64,000 bases of DNA. Source: 21-14-0-10-47-8 sp966211795. Lineage in GTDB: Bacteria > Bdellovibrionota > Bdellovibrionia > Bdellovibrionales > Bdellovibrionaceae. The notes under the pieces are model-generated. The model was not told the origin of the DNA, did not search any database, and saw only the letters and a list, made by a program, of their open reading frames with translations. This document shows, piece after piece, positions 1-7,887 of this stretch (its first letter is position 1; every line of letters starts with the position of its first letter). The stretch lies in the NCBI GenBank assembly GCA_966211795.1, contig CBIHNW010000010.1, forward strand, positions 62,001-126,000, read 5' to 3'. Made by a program: the position numbers and the translations under genes.

Positions 1-492
1 GTTACCCGTATTTCCTCCTGAAGCCATAGCAGTTCGCGATATTTTGTCAGGATCTAAACCAGCAGAACCATCTACACCGCGCATGAAACGACCACGCATG
101 TCTGGCAGGTTGAAAGTTGTAGATCCATCGCCAGCGCCAAATGCGGTTCCAATTACGGCAAACAGAGCAGCATAAGTCGTACGACTAACTGCGGAACCAT
201 CAGCAATAAGGAAACCTGTAGGGGCGGCAGTACCACCAAAGGGCAACACAACTCCAGAAGGTAGCGAAGATCCAGGCGAGCCGCTTAGAGCCTCCCAAGT
301 CGATGCTTGGGTATATCCGTAAAATATAGAGTCTGAAGAATCATAAATGATCTCTCCGACGACAGGATCATAAACATTAGACTTTCCATATACTTGGGGA
401 GCAATAAACTGAAGAGATCTTATGCCTCCCGCTTTAACATATAGACCCAAAGCAGAAGCTAAAATAAAAAGAGCAAAAACCAACTTTTTCAT
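1..492 (-). CDS. Secreted phage tail-collar domain protein, 3' end cut by window edge
   Basis: The first 164 residues are visible and the C-terminus lies beyond base 1. The start ATG at 492 has AAGGA seven bases upstream. Residues 1-21 form a signal peptide (MKK, a hydrophobic run, then VKAG), so the product should be exported. After about 55 residues of unknown sequence comes a typical tail-collar segment (about residues 80-140): a PFGG...PTGF stretch, an ADGSAVSRTTYAALF stretch, a GAGDGSTTFNLPD stretch and RGRFMRG. The collar domain is known from phage tail fibres and from secreted bacterial adhesin-like proteins. In predatory bacteria related fibre proteins take part in prey recognition; applying that here is inference. 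It is the only visible member of its unit. Confidence 0.85.
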   Translation of the reverse strand, partial: MKKLVFALFILASALGLYVKAGGIRSLQFIAPQVYGKSNVYDPVVGEIIYDSSDSIFYGYTQASTWEALSGSPGSSLPSGVVLPFGGTAAPTGFLIADGSAVSRTTYAALFAVIGTAFGAGDGSTTFNLPDMRGRFMRGVDGSAGLDPDKISRTAMASGGNTGN

Positions 493-706
493 AAACACAT
501 CCTTATTGTTTGTTTTCAAAATTCTAGAAAATAAAAAATCGAATGTAAATAGAACTATATTTATATAACGCGTGGAGCTATTTGATAGGGCACTGATTAC
601 GAATCAATTTTATTGGATCGCAGCGAGACGTCAGAAATATAATTTTCTTATACCTGAATCGCCGATTTATTCTTGGACCATAAATTATCGTCGGAAAGGA
701 ACTTTA
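493..706. other. Intergenic, no gene recognised
   Basis: This AT-rich stretch lies between the tail-collar gene start and the end of the deacetylase gene. It probably carries the promoter of the tail-collar gene on the minus strand. A plus-strand open frame at 572-805 runs out of it into the antisense of the deacetylase gene and has no family resemblance. Confidence 0.5.
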
Positions 707-1378
707 TCATTTGAGAATAGTCTTCACGGAATAAAATGCTTCCGCATAGTTGAGACCGGCCTCACTGCCTCGAAGGGTGGCCAAAGCGCGGATGGACTCT
801 TCTGAGCGTGGAAATGGATGCTGCAGAATCTCGTTCTGGTAAAGTTTCATAATCTCAATTTTCTGATCTAGAAAATTCGAGATGTCGACAAAAGTATTGG
901 CGAAAAAACCTTCTTGAGAATTGTATAAACTAAAATTGCTTTCGGACAGCGTTTCCATTGCCCAAACATTTTGTATTCCGGGGTAACGAAACGTTTTACA
1001 CAATCCCATCAAGGCCTTATTCGCAACATTGTGATCACTGTGCGCATCGTGCTTGTGAGGGATAATTACTGTGTCAGGATTGCAGTCCTTAACGACTTTG
1101 GCAACATCGCTTGTCAATCGCTTTAAAGGCTCGCTATCCAAATCGGTGGTGGGAAAGCCAAGCTCATACCGATTGCTAAATTTATAACGGTCATGCACCT
1201 GCGACACTTCTTTTTGTCTTGCAGAAATTTTTTCAGCAGAAAAACCAAGTTCTTGCGACATCGCGGTGACCGTCGCCCAAAAGATTTCTTTTCCTTCAGA
1301 TTTAAATTTTAAAAGAGATCCCCCAGCGCCCAGAGTTTCATCATCAGGATGGACCGCAAATATTAAAATTCTTTTCAT
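707..1378 (-). CDS. PIG-L/LmbE-type zinc-dependent N-deacetylase
   Basis: The 223-residue protein has the family signature near the N-terminus: A-V-H-P-D-D-E with His10, Asp12 and Asp13 as metal and catalytic residues. A second metal-binding motif (HSDHN) lies near residue 113. PIG-L enzymes remove N-acetyl groups from GlcNAc-type sugars, as in LmbE-like, BshB-like and MshB-like proteins. Its start overlaps the end of the formyltransferase gene by four bases (ATGA), so the two are translationally coupled. Deacetylation followed by formylation of the same sugar amine is the obvious reading, but the substrate is inferred. It is the last gene of the cytidylyltransferase-epimerase-formyltransferase operon. 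Confidence 0.88.
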   Translation of the reverse strand: MKRILIFAVHPDDETLGAGGSLLKFKSEGKEIFWATVTAMSQELGFSAEKISARQKEVSQVHDRYKFSNRYELGFPTTDLDSEPLKRLTSDVAKVVKDCNPDTVIIPHKHDAHSDHNVANKALMGLCKTFRYPGIQNVWAMETLSESNFSLYNSQEGFFANTFVDISNFLDQKIEIMKLYQNEILQHPFPRSEESIRALATLRGSEAGLNYAEAFYSVKTILK

Positions 1379-2262
1379 AGAAATTCACCTTTCTGAACAA
1401 AGATCTCAAGTGTACTTTTCTCCAGGCGGATCAGGTCATCGGCCGTCTTTATATCAATAAATTCATTGGTAACTTCAATCACCTCTCCAGGAATTCGATT
1501 TGCAAATTGAGATCCCGGCACAATTTGAGTTTTGACCACAGTGACATCTCTATCCACCATCTGGAAATAGGCGCCAGGATAAGGCGGCGCCAAAGCCCGC
1601 ACCAAATTATAAATCGACTTTGCAGGCATTCTCCAGTCTATGCGACCATCTTCCTTACTTCGCTTGCGCCAATAATTGGAAGGCAGACCCTTTTGTGATT
1701 TCGCCCTTACCGTGCCCTGGGCAATTTGATCCAGGAGTTCTTTGATTTGATGTTCTGCCACCAGCTTGAGCTTATTGTAAAGGTCTTGTGCATAATCTTC
1801 ATCGGAAATTGGAACATCGACTTGAGATAGGATGTCGCCTTCGTCAGCTCCGGGATTAATCATAAAAAATGTCGATGACGTCTTTTGCAAACCCAAACAC
1901 AGGGCCCAAATGATCGGGTGTCGCCCCCGATTGCTGGGTAAAGCTGCCGGGTGATAGCCAATCGTTCCTTTTGGCGGAATCGCCAACAAGGCTTCGGGCA
2001 AAAGATGCGACCATCCCAAACAAAAAATTATGTCCGGAGATTTTCCGCGAACCCACGAAATCAAATCTTCACTCTCGTTTTTATAGAAAAAAACATCGGG
2101 CCTCGATCCGTCTTGAAAGCTCAAGCTCAGGTCGACAAAATCGCTGTTGAATGAGGATTTTTCTTTAGTCACCAAGCCCACAATTTCAATTTGCGGATGT
2201 CGCCTGACGATCTCCAAAAGAGAAACACTGAATTCGACACTACCAATAAAAATTGCTTTCAT
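1375..2262 (-). CDS. Formyltransferase-like protein of the methionyl-tRNA/sugar N-formyltransferase family
   Basis: The protein has 295 residues. The N-terminal Rossmann-like domain (about 1-185) contains the family block IGYHPAALPSNRGRHP near residues 100-116 and GADEGDI near 140, with the active-site His and Asp. The Asn that normally sits two residues before the His is Gly here. As I remember it, this wording is common in a subfamily from polysaccharide loci, so it need not mean inactivity. The C-terminal part resembles the second Fmt domain. Sugar N-formyltransferases use 10-formyl-tetrahydrofolate to formylate amino sugars. The neighbours (nonulosonic acid genes, a deacetylase) favour a sugar substrate over initiator tRNA. 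It lies 13 bp after the epimerase gene. Confidence 0.8.
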   Translation of the reverse strand: MKAIFIGSVEFSVSLLEIVRRHPQIEIVGLVTKEKSSFNSDFVDLSLSFQDGSRPDVFFYKNESEDLISWVRGKSPDIIFCLGWSHLLPEALLAIPPKGTIGYHPAALPSNRGRHPIIWALCLGLQKTSSTFFMINPGADEGDILSQVDVPISDEDYAQDLYNKLKLVAEHQIKELLDQIAQGTVRAKSQKGLPSNYWRKRSKEDGRIDWRMPAKSIYNLVRALAPPYPGAYFQMVDRDVTVVKTQIVPGSQFANRIPGEVIEVTNEFIDIKTADDLIRLEKSTLEIFVQKGEFL

Positions 2263-2275
2263 TTTTCCGTTTTAC

Positions 2276-3445
2276 TCAAAAATTTATGTCAAAAAATTTT
2301 TTAAATTTTAAATTCTTAAAATCAGTATTCTTCAACAGGTCCACTGTTTTTGCGCAGGCATTCCCATCTCCATAAGCTGAAGGAATCATCGCCACCCTGT
2401 CCTGAAAGGAACGGCTTAACCCTTTTTCAAAGGCCAAATGAAGGCGCGCATGATCTTCATCTACATTGATGATATGTTCGGAAGTAATCCTTCCTTTTTG
2501 CCGGATTCCCAAATTAATAACGGCCTTTCCAAAGAAGGGCGCTTCGATAATACCACTAGAGGAATTGCCGACCACCAAATTTACATTCTTCAACATGCTA
2601 AGATAATTGACATATCCCAAATTCGAATAGCCCTTAGCCAAGGCATGGCTGGACAAAAAAACGTTCAATCTTTCATGAACAATAGAATTATAAGTGTCCG
2701 CATTCGGAAGAGTGATAAAAACACCAACCTTTTGCAGATCCAGCGCAGCGATTTCGTTTAGTAAAGCGTCGATCTCACTTTTCGTTTTCTCTTCGGACAG
2801 CGTGATTGGATGATAGGTCAGCAGAATATTTTGGGGGCGGAAGGAAATATTTAAATCTTGTTCAAGCTGTGTTTTCGATTTCAGTTTGAGATTTTTTAAA
2901 TTGTCCAATCCAGGCGCACCAAAATTAAACACTCGGTCCGGAGATTCGCCCATTTGAATAACCCGATGTCTGTAAGGCTCTGTCGCGACCAAGTGCAATT
3001 GTGCCATTTTTGTAACCGAGTGGCGAACAGCATCGTCAATCAGACCTTCTGTAGCTTCACCACCATGAATATGAACAATGGGGATCTGATGAATGACGGC
3101 AGCACTGGCAATCGGGAGAAGCTCATATCGATCACCAAGGACTACTAAGCAGTCCGGCTTGTTTTCTTTAAAATAATGGGAAATTTTATCCAGAAGGACG
3201 GACATACTGTGGCAAATATCGGCTGGCGAACTGCCTTCTAACATCATGTCAATTCGCGTATGCACCTGAAAGCCTTGAGCCAAAATTTCATCGATTGTAA
3301 ATCCATGCTTTTTGGACAAATGACTGCCAGTCGCTATCAACTGAAGCTCTAGATCTTTGTCGTTGCGAATGGCAGACAATACACCCGTTAAATGACTGAA
3401 GTCTGCGCGGCTGCCAGTGACGACGGCGATCTTCCTAGACGTCAT
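2276..3445 (-). CDS. neuC: Hydrolysing UDP-N-acetylglucosamine 2-epimerase (NeuC/LegG type)
   Basis: The 389-residue protein starts with VTGSRADFSHL, the hallmark of the hydrolysing NeuC/LegG branch. It continues with VVLGDRYELL near residue 102, IHGGE near 125, and HPITL plus GNSSSGIIEAP in the C-terminal half. These enzymes convert UDP-GlcNAc (or UDP-2,4-diacetamido-6-deoxyglucose) to the free mannose-type sugar plus UDP, the feeder for nonulosonic acid synthesis. Sequence alone cannot decide between the NeuC and LegG substrates. The start is preceded by AAGGA six bases away and overlaps the cytidylyltransferase gene by 11 bp. The matching synthase gene, neuB, lies about 16 kb away at 19735. 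Confidence 0.88.
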   Translation of the reverse strand: MTSRKIAVVTGSRADFSHLTGVLSAIRNDKDLELQLIATGSHLSKKHGFTIDEILAQGFQVHTRIDMMLEGSSPADICHSMSVLLDKISHYFKENKPDCLVVLGDRYELLPIASAAVIHQIPIVHIHGGEATEGLIDDAVRHSVTKMAQLHLVATEPYRHRVIQMGESPDRVFNFGAPGLDNLKNLKLKSKTQLEQDLNISFRPQNILLTYHPITLSEEKTKSEIDALLNEIAALDLQKVGVFITLPNADTYNSIVHERLNVFLSSHALAKGYSNLGYVNYLSMLKNVNLVVGNSSSGIIEAPFFGKAVINLGIRQKGRITSEHIINVDEDHARLHLAFEKGLSRSFQDRVAMIPSAYGDGNACAKTVDLLKNTDFKNLKFKKFFDINF

Positions 3446-4151
3446 CGGATATCCTTTTTTTCTCGAGCATAAATTGAGCCCACAGAAAATCAGTCTCGGT
3501 GTCTATCTCGAGGCTATATGGATCTGGGATCATCTGCACCAGAGTGTTTTCATTGTAGAACGACTGTGTCTTTTCTAGTGATTCAACGGTGGAAATATAA
3601 AAGTTCCCGCTGGGCGTAATCTGTTTTTTATGTGCCTGACGATTGGTCTCTCGTGACTGCTGGATATTGCGACCGACAATATTCAATTTGCTATTTTCAT
3701 CCTGAATATAAAAAGGATGAGGTGACGTGTATTTGCAAGCCACCAAAGTGTCGGCTTTTTCAGACATCAATTTATGAAGTGCCTCGTCCACCCACTCGAT
3801 TTTCGTAAAGGGACTGGTCGGCTCCAATAGACAAATGTAGCGATACTGCCGGCCTTGCTCTTTTAAAAATTCAATTGCGTGTAAGACTGCATCGACACTT
3901 TTTGCGCTATCGGTGCTCAGATGCTCAGGTCGCAGAAAGGGCGCCTCTGCGCCCCATTGCTTTGCTATGGCAGCATATTGTTCCGAATCGGTCGATATCA
4001 CGATATCGCCGCTCATTTTCGATTTCTTTGCAGATAAAATGCGATAGGCAAGAAGAGGGCGTCCCCCTAAATTTCTGATATTTTTACCAGGAACCCCTTT
4101 AGATCCCGAGCGCGCCAGTATCAAAAATAAAACGTCTTTGCTAGTGCCCAT
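3435..4151 (-). CDS. CMP-nonulosonic acid cytidylyltransferase, first copy
   Basis: This is an acylneuraminate cytidylyltransferase-like protein of about 238 residues. The nucleotide-binding N-terminus reads LARSGSKGVPGKN, followed by PLLAYRI, STDSEQY, LLEPTSPF and a late LEIDTETDF motif. Such enzymes activate Neu5Ac, legionaminic or related acids with CTP. The frame is open to an ATG at 4160. The ATG at 4151 is preferred because AAGGA sits nine bases before it and directly abuts the upstream ATG. It is the first gene of the 4151-to-707 operon. A second, clearly different cytidylyltransferase is encoded at 19050-19733. Confidence 0.85.
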   Translation of the reverse strand: MGTSKDVLFLILARSGSKGVPGKNIRNLGGRPLLAYRILSAKKSKMSGDIVISTDSEQYAAIAKQWGAEAPFLRPEHLSTDSAKSVDAVLHAIEFLKEQGRQYRYICLLEPTSPFTKIEWVDEALHKLMSEKADTLVACKYTSPHPFYIQDENSKLNIVGRNIQQSRETNRQAHKKQITPSGNFYISTVESLEKTQSFYNENTLVQMIPDPYSLEIDTETDFLWAQFMLEKKRISDDV

Positions 4152-4165
4152 CTCAATCATTCCTT

Positions 4166-4180
4166 AGCCCTGCAAGGGCT
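4166..4180 (-). promoter_or_regulatory. Hairpin abutting the Shine-Dalgarno of the cytidylyltransferase gene
   Basis: AGCCCT and AGGGCT form a perfect 6-bp stem with a three-base loop. It ends right at the AAGGA (4161-4165) used by the gene starting at 4151. Such a placement could limit ribosome access, but no regulator-binding motif is visible and function is inferred. Confidence 0.4.
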
Positions 4181-4210
4181 GCGCGGCAATCTATTTCCAT
4201 CTGTATTCAG

Positions 4211-4238
4211 ATTATATCGACCGCAAAATCTTTTTAAA
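4211..4238 (-). promoter_or_regulatory. Candidate sigma-70-type promoter for the nonulosonic acid operon
   Basis: On the minus strand a perfect TATAAT (4216-4211) lies 16 bases downstream of TTTAAA (4238-4233). The implied transcript start near 4204 would give a leader of about 50 bases before the ATG at 4151. Both the position in the divergent gap and the exact -10 support it; the -35 is weak. Confidence 0.5.
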
Positions 4239-4363
4239 GCATTAAGAACGGAATCCCCCTTCAAGGCGTTCCTCGCTCCAATGTGTCGAAATCTGCTTTG
4301 CTAAGCAGGCTCCAAAGTGTAAGGTTCTTGGATCGTTTATTATGGCCTAAAGAGGAGTTTTTC

Positions 4364-5707
4364 ATGAGCCTTGCGACGATGGATATCTTTCATGTCTTAA
4401 TCGCCCTTTCCCTATTGCTATCGGTTGCACACCTCGGCGCCTTCATCGCAAATAAAATCGGAATTCCACCAATGGTTGGAGAGCTGACAGCCGGACTTCT
4501 TGCCGGCGCCACTGTTCTGAAACGCTTTTCACCAGATGTCTACACCTGGATTTTCCCCGCTTCACCGTCCCCCCTTGGATCAATTTTGGGATTCTGCAGC
4601 CAGATTGGCCTTTTGTTGCTTCTATTTATTGGCGGTCGCCAACTTCGAAAATTAATCACACCAAAAGATATTCGCGCTGTTTCTTGGATTGGCTCTTTGG
4701 GCGTCATCGTCCCTGTTATTTCGGGATTATTGATTTTGCATTTTTTGGATGTCACTCGGTACATGGGAAAAGCAAATCACTTAGCAGCTTTAGAAATCGT
4801 TCTTTTGATCGAACTCGCCATCACCAGCATTCCCGTCATTACCAGGATCTTTATCGATCTTGATCTCATGAATACGCGTCTAGCCCGCATTGTGTTATCG
4901 GTAGCAGTCATCGAAGACGTGCTTTTGTACATTGCGCTTTCTATCGCATTAGGTCTGGCTCAAGCAGACCCCAAAGCAGATGCTTCCATTCCTTCGTATT
5001 TGGGCTTAGCTCCAGACTCGACCGGGTTTATCATTTGGCATGTGGTTGCTAGCATTGCATTGTTGGCTGCCGCTGCTTGGGGATTTGGCGACTCTCGCCG
5101 TAAAACATCGAGACTGAATTTGATTTCCAACCGCAGTCCTTTGGGTTGGACCTTGGTCTCGATTCTTTCCATCACTGTCATCGCCATGTTCTTAGGACTT
5201 GCGCCAATGTTTGGTGCGCTTGTAGCCGGCATTATTGCTTCGACAAATACCGAAGAGTCCCTGGTCAAAGCCCAACAACAAATTGAAACCGTTGGCTCAT
5301 CGTTTTTCATTCCAATTTATTTTGCATTGATAGGAATGTCTTTAGATCTCATTAAAGATTTTGATTGGGGATTTACTTTGGGAATTTTAGCTGTCGGATG
5401 CGTCGTGAAATACGGCGGCTCTTTCCTGGGAGCTAAACTTGCCGGCGAGCAGCCCGAAATGGCCCATGCAGTTTCAATCAGCGTCAATGCCCGTGGCGGC
5501 CCAGGCTTGGTGGTCGCCTCGACAGCCTTCGCTGCTGGGATTACCAGTCCAGAGGCCTATACAAGTCTTGTGATTTTGGCCGTCTTAAGTTCAACACTTG
5601 CTGCGGTGGTGTTAGCCCGTGAATTACGCCACAAATCAAAATCTTCGACATTGATTCGAAATGGCGCCCTGGACCCTTGGGCGAAAAGCACCATTTCAGC
5701 GCGCTAA
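4364..5707 (+). CDS. Monovalent cation:proton antiporter, CPA2/Kef type
   Basis: This is a very hydrophobic 447-residue protein with about 12 membrane segments. Near the start it has the antiporter block IGIPPMVGELTAGLLAG. A membrane-embedded acidic segment (VAVIEDVLLYIAL) and a late NARGGPGLVVA motif are typical of the CPA2 family. It ends soon after the transporter domain, with no TrkA-N or other regulatory domain, unlike KefB/C. The frame is open from 4283, but the ATG at 4364 follows GAGGAG with good spacing, and the 27 extra residues would be unlike the family. It is a single gene between two convergent or divergent minus-strand units and probably serves pH or ion balance rather than polysaccharide synthesis. 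Confidence 0.85.
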   Translation: MSLATMDIFHVLIALSLLLSVAHLGAFIANKIGIPPMVGELTAGLLAGATVLKRFSPDVYTWIFPASPSPLGSILGFCSQIGLLLLLFIGGRQLRKLITPKDIRAVSWIGSLGVIVPVISGLLILHFLDVTRYMGKANHLAALEIVLLIELAITSIPVITRIFIDLDLMNTRLARIVLSVAVIEDVLLYIALSIALGLAQADPKADASIPSYLGLAPDSTGFIIWHVVASIALLAAAAWGFGDSRRKTSRLNLISNRSPLGWTLVSILSITVIAMFLGLAPMFGALVAGIIASTNTEESLVKAQQQIETVGSSFFIPIYFALIGMSLDLIKDFDWGFTLGILAVGCVVKYGGSFLGAKLAGEQPEMAHAVSISVNARGGPGLVVASTAFAAGITSPEAYTSLVILAVLSSTLAAVVLARELRHKSKSSTLIRNGALDPWAKSTISAR

Positions 5708-5713
5708 GAACTT

Positions 5714-6778
5714 TTAAATAAAGACGTCGATATTTTGCAGGGCCTGAACGACTTCGGGCCGCATAAAGCGCTGGTCGACATGGTCGCCAGCTTTCAACAA
5801 TTTACGCATCAGCGTGCCGCTAATTTCAATGCACTGATCAGGCGCTTTCACATAATGAGGACAGGTTTTTTCGGTGACAATCGATTGGCAAGCCTGACAG
5901 TAGTAAGGTCCCGAGAGCTTCATGATTTTGATCCTCAGCTCGTTTTCAAATTTTTCAGCCAAGGCATGAGCAGCGTATTTTCCGTAAAACCCACCCACGC
6001 CTGCATGATCTCGGCCAATAATAAAATGAGTGCAACCATAATTCGAGCGAATCAAGGCATGGAATACAGCTTCGCGTGGCCCCGCATACCGCATCACCGT
6101 CGATAAAACCGCAAGCTTGACCCGACTATCGGGATAGTAATTTTGGACCAGAGCCTCGTATCCCGCCACGACGGCTTCAGGCTTATAGTCACCTGATTTT
6201 TTTTTGCCAACCAGGGGCTGAATCAATATTCCATCAACGGTTTCTAAAGCAACCTTTTGCAGATATTCGTGTGCGCGATGAGGTACATTTCGGGTCTGAA
6301 AGCCCACCACGGTTTGCCAATTCATACTTTTAAAATAGGATTTCGTCTCTTGCGGAGTCAGTTCGTACTTTGCAAATTCGAACTGTGGTCGGCGCAACAT
6401 TTCAACTTTTCCACCCACAAAATATTCTTTCGTGTGCAAAAAGTTTTTGACCCCTGGATGATCCAATGAATCCGTCGCAAATATTTTCTTTACGACATTC
6501 TCTTTTTCAACTCGATACCAAGAGGAGGGAAATAAATTTGCAACATGTTCACCTTCAAAAAAAAGCTGGATCGATGAGCTCTGTTGCATGTTTTGAAAAA
6601 CTTCGCGGCCGACATCAAAAATGATTGGAACTGTAAAAACTTCTCCCGAAGCAAGACGGTAATTATCGACACACGAGTAGAAATCCGCCTCGGACATGAA
6701 ACCATGCAACGGATGAAATACCCCTAGGGCAATTTTTTCGACTTCCAAATATTGATCGCGCGTAATTTCAATTTTCAT
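5714..6778 (-). CDS. sat: Sulfate adenylyltransferase (ATP sulfurylase)
   Basis: About 354 residues, of the monomeric PUA-plus-catalytic type. Visible motifs are FHPLHGFMSE near residue 21, GFQTRNVPHRAHEYLQ (the QTRN and HxxH ATP-binding motifs) near residue 160, and GRDHAGVGGFYG near residue 255. They are followed by a Cys-x2-Cys...Cys-x3-His cluster that is likely to bind zinc. It makes adenosine 5'-phosphosulfate from ATP and sulfate. The start at 6778 has GGTGA five bases upstream; a longer ATG at 6790 overlaps the preceding stop and lacks a ribosome site. No APS kinase, APS reductase or sulfotransferase is visible in the window. The gene follows a DegT-like gene by five bases, hinting at a role in surface-sugar sulfation. 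Confidence 0.92.
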   Translation of the reverse strand: MKIEITRDQYLEVEKIALGVFHPLHGFMSEADFYSCVDNYRLASGEVFTVPIIFDVGREVFQNMQQSSSIQLFFEGEHVANLFPSSWYRVEKENVVKKIFATDSLDHPGVKNFLHTKEYFVGGKVEMLRRPQFEFAKYELTPQETKSYFKSMNWQTVVGFQTRNVPHRAHEYLQKVALETVDGILIQPLVGKKKSGDYKPEAVVAGYEALVQNYYPDSRVKLAVLSTVMRYAGPREAVFHALIRSNYGCTHFIIGRDHAGVGGFYGKYAAHALAEKFENELRIKIMKLSGPYYCQACQSIVTEKTCPHYVKAPDQCIEISGTLMRKLLKAGDHVDQRFMRPEVVQALQNIDVFI

Positions 6779-6783
6779 AAGGT

Positions 6784-7833
6784 TCACCATAAGAATTTGA
6801 CTAGATATAGGTTTTTATAAAAATCCGGCGGATTGGACTGCTCGACAGCGACTGGCAACGCCGGCCACTGGATGATTTCAAGCCCCTTTTTTTCAAAATA
6901 ATTTTTAACCGTTAAAATATGATCGCTTGAGCAGAAGAATGGGTATCCATAAGGCACTTCGTGTGGGCCTAGATTGACCTTCAAAGGTTCGATCGGAAGA
7001 CCGTTTAGCATTTGCCCCACCAGCCCAAACAAGGCCCTTCGACGTGAAACCTCTGCTTTGATATCCATAGTCGCAATATAATGATTAAAATCTACGGGAT
7101 TCGCGGAGCTCGGAAGCATCTGCTCGTCTTCAATCTTCGAGCCTGGTAATTCGCTTCCTTTAAGGAGGTACCTGATCCGACGTTTGATTTTTGTAATTAT
7201 CAAGAGCAGCCCTGTCCCCCAACTTGCAACTAAGGGACGAAGTGCGTTTTTCAAACTGAGCCGCCACGAAAAAATATCAACATTAGGCAGTGGCGAAATA
7301 TTGCTTACACCCTCTTTCAATAACAAGATTGCACCGTTGATGATTGGGATGGTCTTTCGCAAGCTCACTAATCCTATATCCCCTTGCGAGCCCAACAAAT
7401 GGCCCGCGCGCGATCGGCTTAAAAAGCCATGGGCATTGTCCTCGATCAACAAAGCTCCATGCATCCGGCAGTACTCTTGAAAAGGTAAAAGGTCTGATTC
7501 CAATCCGAAATAATGAATGGCCATGATCGCTTTGGCTTTAGGCAGAGATGCCAAAGGTTCAAGGGGCTGCAAATGCTTGTTGACCGAGTAAAATTGAACT
7601 TTCACACCGGCGACGAAAAAAGGAGCCACCACGTCTCGGCAGATAAAAGATGGAACCAAAACCAGATCACCTGGCTTGACTCCCATTGCTTGAAGACCAG
7701 CTAGCAAACCATAACGCGCAAAAGAATAAGAGAAGACTTGGGAACCCTGATAAATATTTTGAACCGTCAAATGGCTATTTGCGCGAGGAGGAGCATAGAT
7801 TGAATGAATCAGTTCTTTTTCCTGAAAATTCAT
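6784..7833 (-). CDS. DegT/DnrJ/EryC1/StrS-like PLP enzyme, divergent
   Basis: The 349-residue protein has the fold-type I aminotransferase layout of sugar aminotransferases. It shows an N-terminal small-domain region, a VLVPSFICRDVVAPF segment near residue 60, an IEDNAHGF segment with the cofactor-binding Asp near 132, and VSLRKTIPIINGA near 158 with the probable PLP-binding Lys. The canonical SFHxxK...GEGG wording is missing, so it is a distant member. Transamination of a keto-sugar is likely but not certain. It starts 54 bp after the epimerase gene and is coupled to sat downstream. Confidence 0.7.
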   Translation of the reverse strand: MNFQEKELIHSIYAPPRANSHLTVQNIYQGSQVFSYSFARYGLLAGLQAMGVKPGDLVLVPSFICRDVVAPFFVAGVKVQFYSVNKHLQPLEPLASLPKAKAIMAIHYFGLESDLLPFQEYCRMHGALLIEDNAHGFLSRSRAGHLLGSQGDIGLVSLRKTIPIINGAILLLKEGVSNISPLPNVDIFSWRLSLKNALRPLVASWGTGLLLIITKIKRRIRYLLKGSELPGSKIEDEQMLPSSANPVDFNHYIATMDIKAEVSRRRALFGLVGQMLNGLPIEPLKVNLGPHEVPYGYPFFCSSDHILTVKNYFEKKGLEIIQWPALPVAVEQSNPPDFYKNLYLVKFLW

Positions 7834-7887
7834 GGAAGCTTTCTTTGCAAATTAATAGCCCACATTAGATCCCAAGCTTTGCCAAAG

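Noticed and set aside
572..805. 77-residue plus-strand open frame
   Set aside because: Half of it is antisense to the deacetylase gene, it has no ribosome site, and the sequence is not family-like.
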